From: Gammaproteobacteria bacterium
GTDB lineage: Bacteria > Pseudomonadota > Gammaproteobacteria > Arenicellales > Arenicellaceae
Length of the DNA: 6,530 nucleotides
Assembly (NCBI GenBank): GCA_003485905.1
Contig: DNHK01000243.1
Span: 1 to 6,530 of the forward strand
Direction of reading: 5' to 3'
The translations under genes were made by a program, and so were the position numbers. Shown in pieces: positions 1 to 4,434 of the stretch. The stretch's first letter is position 1. The number at the start of each line of letters is the position of its first letter. The notes below the pieces were generated by a model. It was not told where the DNA came from and searched no databases. It saw nothing but the letters and a program-made list of their open reading frames with translations.

Positions 1-2
1 TG

Positions 3-398
3 CTTAAAGGTCGGAATCTCAACTGGATTCATAATTCTCACTACCAAAATGGCATTAGTAGCTCAATTAGTGCCGGCGTCAGACAGCTTTCAGCCGATGT
101 TGATGGCATCCTGCTTTGTTTGGGAGATATGCCGTGGGTGAGCGAGCAGCAAATCAATGAGGTGATTGAAGGTTTTCAGCCTGATTCGGTGCGAGTGGCT
201 TGTTTTGGTAAACGCCGTGGCCATCCTGCGCTTTTCCCGCGCGCATTGTTTACAAAATTAATGCAATTACGCGGTGATGATCTTGCTCGTTGCCTGTTCG
301 ATAATCTTGCTTCATCCGTGGTCGAGGTTCCGATGACAAACGACGCCGTACTGCGTGGTGTCAATTGCAAGGAAGATCTTTTGCAGTCCACTGCTTAG
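3..398 (+). CDS. MobA/MocA-like nucleotidyltransferase, C-terminal part (5' truncated by window edge)
   Basis: The reading frame is open from base 3 to the TAG at 396-398, giving about 131 residues. It enters from outside the window, so the start is not visible; the TTG at 120 is internal. The fragment shows a Gly-x-x-x-Ser-Ile-x-x-Gly stretch near its residues 17-25, followed by Leu-Cys-Leu-Gly-Asp-Met-Pro (about 38-44). This is the hallmark of the MobA-like NTP-transferase fold, where the Asp helps bind metal. A later Arg-x-Gly-His-Pro-Ala-Leu-Phe segment is also typical of MocA-type molybdenum cofactor cytidylyltransferases. Family members run about 190-200 residues and begin with an LAAGxSxRxG nucleotide loop, which lies upstream of the window. 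The exact substrate (CTP for molybdopterin, or another) cannot be settled from this half, and no molybdenum enzyme is visible nearby. Confidence 0.8.
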   Translation, partial: LKGRNLNWIHNSHYQNGISSSISAGVRQLSADVDGILLCLGDMPWVSEQQINEVIEGFQPDSVRVACFGKRRGHPALFPRALFTKLMQLRGDDLARCLFDNLASSVVEVPMTNDAVLRGVNCKEDLLQSTA

Positions 399-400
399 TT

Positions 401-451
401 TTCACCATGAGGTGAATGCTCACCGCTAGTTTCTAAGCGACAAAATTTTTT
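401..451 (+). terminator. Possible weak terminator after the MocA-like gene
   Basis: Directly after the stop codon TTCACC (401-406) and GGTGAA (411-416) form a perfect 6-bp stem with an ATGA loop. The GGTGA can alternatively pair with TCACC at 420-424. A run of T follows, but only at 445-451, well beyond either hairpin. The spacing is poor for a classic Rho-independent terminator, so this is tentative. Confidence 0.25.
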
Positions 452-523
452 CGACAATGTTCAACTGGCGCTGTAAATTTAGTTTCAAAGTGTTCCGGCA
501 GCATTAGATTGGCAAAAAGTAAG

Positions 524-1312
524 ATGAAAAGTAACCAGATTTTTTGGGTTGATGCATTTAGTGCGCTACCGTACCGCGGAAACCCCGCCGTTGTTTGTGT
601 TCTCGAGCAGGAGTTGCGAGACGAGCGATTACAGGCAATGGCAAAGGAGTTTAATGTCTCCGAGACCGCGTTTATCCTGAAAGCCGACGATAATTATTCC
701 ATTCGATGGTTTACACCTACCAAGGAGTTGCCACTGGTTGGACACGCGACGCTGGCCGCAGCGCATGTTGTTTTATCAGAGCTAGAGCTTGATCGTGAAG
801 ATGTGATGTTTGAATCGGAAATGAGTGGAAGACTTTTGGCATTCCGTGATGCAAATAGCCTCGCTATTATCTTGCCCGCTGATATTGCTGAACCCTGCGA
901 ATGCCCGCCCGAGTTAATTGATGGGTTGGGTAGGGCTCCTCAGGCGGTGTTAAAGGGGCGCCACTATCTTGCTGTTTATCGGGATCAAACCGAAGTCGCC
1001 TCGCTAGATCCCGAATTTAGGGCTTTATCGAATTTAGACCGGCCGACGATTGCGGCGACTGCACCTGGAGCACAAGCAGATTACGTCCTCAGGTTTTTTG
1101 CACCCGCAAATGGAGTGCCGGAGGATCCGGTGTCGGGTGTGGCCCAATGTTCTTTGGTCCCGTATTGGGCGTCGCGTTTATCTAAGAAAATCCTTACGTC
1201 AGAGCAACTCTCTTCTCAAGGGGGAACCATGATTTGTAAAGAGACGGAGGCGGGCATTCAGGTAGCCGGACCATGCTGCACCTTGTTCTCGGGCAATTTA
1301 GTTAATTTCTGA
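524..1312 (+). CDS. PhzF-family isomerase/epimerase-like protein
   Basis: The product is 262 residues from the ATG at 524. A TTG at 509 would add five residues; the ATG is preferred because family members begin just before the (I/V)xxVDAF strand, and neither start has a good ribosome site. The protein shows the two-lobed PhzF pattern: VDAFxxxPYRGNPAVV near residues 9-24, Ser-Glu-Thr-Ala-Phe (46-50) with the Glu in the catalytic position, and RWFTPxxELPLVGHATLA around 61-78. The second lobe has RFFAPANGVPEDPVSG around 190-205, whose Asp is the other conserved active-site residue. Where known, the family catalyses isomerisation through proton shuttling, as in phenazine biosynthesis, but most members have no assigned substrate. 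No phenazine genes are present, so a phenazine role is unlikely. A closely spaced gene follows after 19 bp. Confidence 0.9.
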   Translation: MKSNQIFWVDAFSALPYRGNPAVVCVLEQELRDERLQAMAKEFNVSETAFILKADDNYSIRWFTPTKELPLVGHATLAAAHVVLSELELDREDVMFESEMSGRLLAFRDANSLAIILPADIAEPCECPPELIDGLGRAPQAVLKGRHYLAVYRDQTEVASLDPEFRALSNLDRPTIAATAPGAQADYVLRFFAPANGVPEDPVSGVAQCSLVPYWASRLSKKILTSEQLSSQGGTMICKETEAGIQVAGPCCTLFSGNLVNF

Positions 1313-1331
1313 CGAGAAATATTTAAGATAA

Positions 1332-1784
1332 ATGAAAGATCTGAAGATTATTTTTCGTAACCTCGAGAAAAAAATGAATCAATCGAATTGGTTCGATGAT
1401 GGTTGGGAAATTTATAACCGCGGGGTTTACTTGCAACTTTATAAATCCAATTGGCATAACCAGAACCAAGGTGGCATTCACTTTGAGACGTATATCGAAG
1501 CTCCACAGGTTCGACAAAAAGAATTTCCTGTGTGTATGCACGTGGAAGAGGACTGTCCCGGCCAGCAAAAGTTCATTGAAGAGTTTCTAGTTTTAGAAGG
1601 TGATCGCATCAGAAGCTGGAAGGGTTATCAGGTAATTGGTGAAGGATATAGCGTTTGTAAACGGGTGCTCCCGCTAAATTTCAAAAATCTTGAGCAACGA
1701 CTCTTTGAAGAATTTAATAAGCTTCGTTTGTTAGAGGCTGGAATTGATCAAGCACTCGAACGGTTCATGGTCAGTTCAAATTGA
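1332..1784 (+). CDS. Uncharacterised protein, 150 residues
   Basis: I do not recognise this protein. The ATG at 1332 lies 19 bp after the PhzF stop; an in-frame ATG at 1374 would remove a basic 14-residue start. Both have weak ribosome sites. The product is soluble-looking, with no signal peptide or membrane segment. It is rich in aromatic residues in the first half (many Trp, Tyr and Phe between residues 19 and 55) and has a helical, charged C-terminus (about 114-145). A central Gly-Gly-Ile-His-Phe-Glu-Thr-Tyr-Ile stretch looks like a beta strand. Cysteines near 68, 75 and 109 are not arranged as a metal site I recognise. Tight spacing suggests co-transcription with the PhzF gene and possibly with the DUF1289 gene downstream. 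The region is more AT-rich than its neighbours. Confidence 0.75.
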   Translation: MKDLKIIFRNLEKKMNQSNWFDDGWEIYNRGVYLQLYKSNWHNQNQGGIHFETYIEAPQVRQKEFPVCMHVEEDCPGQQKFIEEFLVLEGDRIRSWKGYQVIGEGYSVCKRVLPLNFKNLEQRLFEEFNKLRLLEAGIDQALERFMVSSN

Positions 1785-1817
1785 GTGCGTGAAAGTCCTC
1801 GTTGGTCTTAAGATCTC

Positions 1818-2018
1818 ATGAAAAGGCATAAAAGCCCCTGTATCGATGTCTGCGACTTTAGCGGGCTAAAGGGATGGTGTTCGGGGTGCGGCCGCACTCG
1901 GCAGGAATGCCAGAAATGGAAATCGATGAAGCCTTACGACAGAAACCTGCTTCTTGGCCAGCTCAAGAAAAGGAAACAGAAGATCCTTGCGACCCCTAAA
2001 TCTGAATTAAAAGAATGA
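1818..2018 (+). CDS. DUF1289-family small cysteine-rich protein
   Basis: This 66-residue protein has the DUF1289 signature: Ser-Pro-Cys-Ile-Asp-Val-Cys (6-12), Gly-Trp-Cys-x-Gly-Cys-Gly-Arg-Thr (19-27), then a Trp (34) and a Met (37) ahead of a basic tail. The four cysteines C8, C12, C21 and C24 are spaced as a likely metal or iron-sulfur site. That is inference, since the family has no firmly assigned function to my knowledge. The C-terminus from residue 48 is strongly Lys-rich, which would suit nucleic-acid contact but is not proof of it. It lies 33 bp after the preceding gene and is the last gene before the AT-rich scn upstream region. The Shine-Dalgarno sequence is weak. Confidence 0.85.
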   Translation: MKRHKSPCIDVCDFSGLKGWCSGCGRTRQECQKWKSMKPYDRNLLLGQLKKRKQKILATPKSELKE

Positions 2019-2050
2019 TAACAGTGCGATCTAAAAAATAATTTCATTAT

Positions 2051-2076
2051 TTAATGAATTAATGAATTAATGAATT
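2051..2076 (+). repeat. 8-bp tandem repeat, TTAATGAA x3.25
   Basis: TTAATGAA is repeated perfectly at 2051-2058, 2059-2066 and 2067-2074, with two further matching bases. It sits 33 bp after the DUF1289 stop in the spacer before scnB. It may be slippage-prone low-complexity DNA or a cluster of regulator half-sites. The repeat is seen directly; its role is unknown. Confidence 0.85.
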
Positions 2077-2090
2077 TTAGTTCTAAAAGA

Positions 2091-2118
2091 TTGAGATTAT
2101 CAGGACATCAAGTTAAAT
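2091..2118 (+). promoter_or_regulatory. Candidate sigma70-type promoter for the scn operon
   Basis: TTGAGA (2091-2096) matches the -35 consensus at five of six positions. TTAAAT (2113-2118), a four-of-six -10 match, follows after 16 bp. It would leave a leader of roughly 95 bases before scnB. AT-rich DNA gives such matches by chance, so this is only a candidate. Confidence 0.3.
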
Positions 2119-2202
2119 TGATTTTTCTTATAACACTAATAACGATATTGTCTTGGAACAAATTTCTGTCTGAAGGTATTTTCTCATGGCGACTAAAAAT
2201 TT

Positions 2203-2211
2203 AGGAGAAGG
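2203..2211 (+). promoter_or_regulatory. scnB: Strong Shine-Dalgarno for scnB
   Basis: AGGAGAAGG ends eight bases before the ATG at 2220. It fixes the scnB start and suggests high translation. It also argues against an upstream ATG at 2186, which opens a different frame. Confidence 0.8.
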
Positions 2212-2219
2212 AAAAAAAC

Positions 2220-2669
2220 ATGGCGAATCGCGAAAACATTATGCGGCACTTAAATATTGTGGGGCAGTTGCAGCCCGCATTACATCAGCCGCAGCACGCA
2301 CCTTATCCTGACCAGATCGATAACGCTCATTGGCGAGCGTACACCCGAGCTTCTCATGATGTTGGCGGTGAAGCGGACGTTCCAATCACCTGGGAAGAAA
2401 AAGAAGAAGAAATCTGGGAGCACAATACATTTGTGACTTGCGAGGTTTTGGCTTGGCGCGGCATGTGGAACGCCGAAGAGAGAAGAAGGCGTCAAAATGT
2501 CGACGTTGGTCAGACAATCTACTTGGGACTACCGTATTACGGCCGGTGGCTAATGACTATTGCTATGGGTCTGGTCGATAAGCAGCATGTCAAATTGACA
2601 GAGTTGATAGATAAAATTGAGGAAGTAAAGCAACGAGCGAAAGAAAACGGAGGTAAAGTTTATGATTAA
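2220..2669 (+). CDS. scnB: Thiocyanate hydrolase subunit beta (ScnB)
   Basis: This 149-residue protein corresponds to the N-terminal half of a nitrile hydratase beta subunit, encoded as its own gene as in Thiobacillus thioparus SCNase (beta about 157 residues). Visible family features are YTRxxHDVGGEADVP around 41-55, a Glu-rich EEKEEEIWE helix (59-67), CEVLAWRGMW (74-83) and the Arg cluster at 88-91. LPYYGRWL follows at about 104-111, then the long helix VDKQHVKLTELIDKIEEV. In this enzyme superfamily, beta-subunit arginines hydrogen-bond the oxidised cysteines of the metal claw; an Arg in the 88-91 cluster is the likely donor (inference). The stop overlaps the start of scnA by eight bases, implying translational coupling and equal stoichiometry. 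A strong ribosome site precedes the ATG. The enzyme is cytoplasmic, a heteromer of alpha, beta and gamma chains that hydrolyses thiocyanate to carbonyl sulfide and ammonia. Confidence 0.95.
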   Translation: MANRENIMRHLNIVGQLQPALHQPQHAPYPDQIDNAHWRAYTRASHDVGGEADVPITWEEKEEEIWEHNTFVTCEVLAWRGMWNAEERRRRQNVDVGQTIYLGLPYYGRWLMTIAMGLVDKQHVKLTELIDKIEEVKQRAKENGGKVYD

Positions 2670-3015
2670 GAGCCACCACGTAGAGAAAGCAACTGGTGTG
2701 GGCGATCCCCAATGTTTTAAAGGGGAGGCTGGTGCAGCTAAATTTAAGGTGGGGGATCGAGTGCGGATTCGAAACTTGCCGGATATCTTTTATACCCGTT
2801 CTCAGATGTATTTACGCGAAGCAGAAGCCGTCGTCGTAAAGCTTGTGTATGAAAGCCCGCCCGCTGAGGATGAAGCGTGGGATAACACGGATAGTCCAGA
2901 GTGGTTTTATAGCCTGTTGTTTAAGCAGACTGATTTGTGGCCTGACTATCCGCAGAAATTCTCTGGAGATACTTTGGAAACAGAGCTATCGGAGCGTTGG
3001 TTAGAGGCTGTTTAA
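2662..3015 (+). CDS. scnA: Thiocyanate hydrolase subunit alpha (ScnA)
   Basis: This 117-residue protein corresponds to the C-terminal half of a nitrile hydratase beta subunit (SCNase alpha is about 126 residues). After a short lead, TGVGDPQCFKGEAG (11-24) is typical of ScnA. The SH3-like barrel then begins with KFKVGDRVRIRNLPD (27-41) and continues through VVVKLVYESPPAEDEAW and EWFYSLLFKQTDLWPD. It ends with the DTLETELSERWLEAV strand/helix seen at nitrile hydratase beta C-termini. The nitrile hydratase GHTRLPRY turn is replaced by IFYTRSQMY, in line with SCNase. The start ATG lies inside the end of scnB, with GGAGGT at 2649-2654 placed seven bases upstream. This subunit packs on ScnC to complete the active-site wall. 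It has no metal-binding motif of its own. Confidence 0.95.
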   Translation: MIKSHHVEKATGVGDPQCFKGEAGAAKFKVGDRVRIRNLPDIFYTRSQMYLREAEAVVVKLVYESPPAEDEAWDNTDSPEWFYSLLFKQTDLWPDYPQKFSGDTLETELSERWLEAV

Positions 3016-3097
3016 AGTTTAAAAAATCTCCTATTCCGCGATATTTTGGGATCAGGAAACCAACCGGTTTTAAAGTTGGAGTAATAAGGAAAAATTA

Positions 3098-3823
3098 ATG
3101 TCAAATTCAGATAACCATGACCATGACCATGACCATGACCATAGCGCGGCACCGATGGTAGAGGAGATTAGTGACTTCGAGGTTCTAGAGGTCGCGGTTC
3201 GTGAACTTTGTATTGAAAAAGGGATTTTTACTCAAGATGACCACAATCAGTGGACCGAGTATATGCACACCCTGGGACCACTGCCTGCGGGGAGATTAGT
3301 TGCAAAAGCGTGGTTGGATGCCGACTACAAACAGCTTTGTATCGATGATCCAGTAAAGGCAAGTCTCGAGGTAGGAGTGGACTGGGTAAACAGCATGCCG
3401 AGCAAGTTCGGAACACCTAGTGATTACTGTAATCCACGAATTTTGGTAGATGAGCCGAAGGTGAAGCATGTCGTGGTTTGCACTTTGTGCTCGTGTTATC
3501 CGAGACCAATTTTGGGACAGTCACCGGAGTGGTACCGCACGCCAAACTATCGAAGACGAATGGTTCGATGGCCGCGACAGGTGCTCTCTGAGTTTGGTTT
3601 ACAACTCCCGGAGGATGTTGAAATTAGAGTGGCCGACTCTAATCAAAAAACACGCTATGTTGTAATGCCAACGCGTCCAGAAGGTACCGATGGGTGGAGC
3701 GAAGATCAGCTGGCTGAGATCGTAACGCGAGATTGCTTGATTGGAGTGGCAATGCCGCGAGCAGATAGAAAAGTCGACGACAAGCGTCACGTGCACAAGG
3801 CAATTCATCCATACGGCCATTAG
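3098..3823 (+). CDS. scnC: Thiocyanate hydrolase subunit gamma (ScnC), cobalt-binding catalytic subunit
   Basis: This 241-residue protein (known ScnC is about 243) is the metal-bearing subunit, homologous to nitrile hydratase alpha. The claw motif Cys128-Thr-Leu-Cys131-Ser-Cys133 followed by Tyr-Pro is plainly present. Thr at position two marks the cobalt(III) type. In characterised SCNase the second and third cysteines are oxidised to sulfinic and sulfenic forms; that is family knowledge, not visible here. Other conserved blocks are HTLGPLPAGRLVAKAWLD (57-74), FGTPSDYCN (104-112), SPEWYRTPNYRRRMVRWPRQVL (142-163), RVADSNQKTRY (177-187) and RPEGTDGWSEDQLAEIVTRDCLIGV (193-217). Residues 7-15 alternate His and Asp, and the C-terminus adds more His, possibly for cobalt capture. 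An 82-bp gap separates it from scnA, with AAGGA at 3086-3090 as ribosome site. Confidence 0.97.
   Translation: MSNSDNHDHDHDHDHSAAPMVEEISDFEVLEVAVRELCIEKGIFTQDDHNQWTEYMHTLGPLPAGRLVAKAWLDADYKQLCIDDPVKASLEVGVDWVNSMPSKFGTPSDYCNPRILVDEPKVKHVVVCTLCSCYPRPILGQSPEWYRTPNYRRRMVRWPRQVLSEFGLQLPEDVEIRVADSNQKTRYVVMPTRPEGTDGWSEDQLAEIVTRDCLIGVAMPRADRKVDDKRHVHKAIHPYGH
3114..3142 (+). repeat. In-frame 6-bp microsatellite (CATGAC x4) encoding the His-Asp tract of ScnC
   Basis: Four perfect CATGAC units at 3116-3139 are followed by CAT, with a matching AC before them. They encode His7 to His15 alternating with Asp. The codons are identical in every unit, so replication slippage could change the tract length by His-Asp steps without a frameshift. 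Confidence 0.85.
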
Positions 3824-3836
3824 AGTTCGACTTAGC

Positions 3837-4172
3837 ATGTCAAAATCTATTCCATTATTAGACAAGATTGGCGAAGAAGGGCGCGTTTGGAACGACCTGC
3901 GCGAGGAATATGGCGTGGAAAACCCTGATCCGCCGTGGCGAGTAACTTTGGAGAGCACATGTGAGGCTTTGAATGAAGGTGCATGTGTGCTTCCCTCACT
4001 GGCTCGAAGAGATGAGGAGGATGATCTGGTCGATGAGCTTTATAGTCATATTCCACATCCAGAACGTCAATTACTTGCCTTAGCCCACAGTATGATCATC
4101 CGGGGAATCATGACCGAAGAAGACCTAGCGCAGCACATAAAGGTTGTTGAAAAAAGATTGAACGCGGCTTAA
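3837..4172 (+). CDS. P15K-like SCNase activator / nitrile hydratase accessory protein
   Basis: The chosen start is the ATG at 3837, 13 bp after the scnC stop. The frame is open further upstream into scnC, but that part is scnC read in another frame and lacks family features. The 111-residue product shows the pattern of nitrile hydratase activators, which resemble the helical N-terminal domain of beta subunits. It has a Pro-Pro-Trp-Arg core (32-35), a Cys at 42 and another at 50. The C-terminal stretch, roughly residues 76-108, has a conserved helix ALAHSMIIRGIMTEEDLAQHI that mirrors the beta-subunit helix. In Thiobacillus thioparus the protein P15K, encoded beside scnBAC, assists cobalt incorporation and cysteine maturation. 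Position, size and similarity support the same role here. It is acidic and cytoplasmic, and its ribosome site is weak, which would fit a sub-stoichiometric chaperone. Confidence 0.85.
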   Translation: MSKSIPLLDKIGEEGRVWNDLREEYGVENPDPPWRVTLESTCEALNEGACVLPSLARRDEEDDLVDELYSHIPHPERQLLALAHSMIIRGIMTEEDLAQHIKVVEKRLNAA

Positions 4173-4204
4173 GTGAGTGTCCTTTTAGCGGCAGTTCTGA
4201 GTTG

Positions 4205-4232
4205 TTGAACGTTGTTGCAATGTTGCAATAAT
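4205..4232 (+). promoter_or_regulatory. Candidate internal promoter overlapping a TGTTGCAA tandem repeat
   Basis: TTGAAC (4205-4210) and AATAAT (4227-4232) are separated by 16 bp and resemble -35 and -10 elements. The spacer contains TGTTGCAA twice in tandem (4213-4220 and 4221-4228), each with the self-complementary core TTGCAA. It could drive the binding protein and cbtBA separately from scn. Weak consensus, so tentative. Confidence 0.3.
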
Positions 4233-4313
4233 GAGAAATAAATAAATTAACAAAAATTAAGTAGTCATTAATAAAGATAAGCTTTATAAAAAAGCACGTT
4301 GTAAGTCGTGAAG

Positions 4314-4349
4314 AGTAATTAGGAGAAAAAGTTAGTAATTAGTAATAAG
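4314..4349 (+). repeat. Direct repeats AGTAATTAG / AGTAATTAG / AGTAATAAG
   Basis: AGTAATTAG occurs at 4314-4322 and 4334-4342, exactly 20 bp apart, with a one-mismatch copy AGTAATAAG at 4341-4349. The 20-bp step is near two helical turns, so same-face protein binding is possible. It may also be chance in AT-rich DNA. Confidence 0.5.
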
Positions 4350-4357
4350 TAAAACGA

Positions 4358-4372
4358 GATCGAACATCGATC
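4358..4372 (+). promoter_or_regulatory. 15-bp inverted repeat, possible operator
   Basis: GATCGA-ACA-TCGATC is a perfect 6-bp inverted repeat around a 3-bp centre. It lies 62 bp before the start of the substrate-binding protein gene. The short spacing suits a dimeric regulator site better than an RNA hairpin. No regulator gene is visible in the window. Confidence 0.4.
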
Positions 4373-4420
4373 AAATTACTAAGATCTGCATTGACTTTTA
4401 GAGGGTTGAGTAGATCATTA

Positions 4421-4430
4421 AGGGAGGAAG
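4421..4430 (+). promoter_or_regulatory. Strong Shine-Dalgarno deciding the start of the substrate-binding protein
   Basis: AGGGAGGAAG places GGAGG seven bases before the ATG at 4435. This supports the long N-terminal form over an internal ATG at 4648 just before the twin-arginine motif, which has no well-spaced ribosome site. A GTG at 4432 is also in frame but adds only one residue. Confidence 0.8.
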
Positions 4431-4434
4431 TGTG

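Larger units (their letters stand above)
4173..4434 (+). other. AT-rich 262-bp spacer before the substrate-binding protein gene
   Basis: No convincing coding region is seen on either strand. The spacer holds a TGTTGCAA tandem pair, three copies of an AGTAATTAG-like word, an inverted repeat at 4358-4372 and an orphan AGGAGAAAA at 4321-4329 with no start codon at a useful distance. No strong terminator follows the P15K-like gene, so read-through plus a second promoter is possible. Its length and repeat content make it a likely regulatory region. Confidence 0.6.

Noticed and set aside
2051..2076. CRISPR array
   Set aside because: The repeat unit is 8 bp in direct tandem, without spacers, and no cas gene is present.
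2186..2311. Small 41-codon frame starting upstream of and overlapping the start of scnB
   Set aside because: It has a weaker ribosome site, shares most of its length with scnB in another frame, and shows no family features. The AGGAGAAGG site belongs to scnB.
3060..3079. CCAAC/GTTGG hairpin between scnA and scnC
   Set aside because: The stem is only 5 bp with a 10-base loop and no T-run; together with an 8-bp AACCGGTT palindrome inside it, it is too weak to call a terminator or attenuator.
2220..3823. Nitrile hydratase alpha/beta with a frameshifted beta gene
   Set aside because: The two beta halves each have their own ribosome site, start and stop, overlap cleanly by eight bases and resemble ScnB and ScnA in detail. 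The split is native to SCNase, not a frameshift.
3741..3836. Extended N-terminus for the P15K-like protein
   Set aside because: The extension is scnC DNA read in another frame; the ATG at 3837 gives the family's expected length and beginning.
3599..3958. 119-residue minus-strand reading frame across the scnC end and the activator gene
   Set aside because: It runs antisense through two well-supported genes, and its translation looks like a shadow with no recognisable domain.
4391..4416. TTGACT followed by TAGATC as a promoter for the binding-protein gene
   Set aside because: The spacing is only 14 bp, and the transcript would begin at or inside the ribosome site at 4421.
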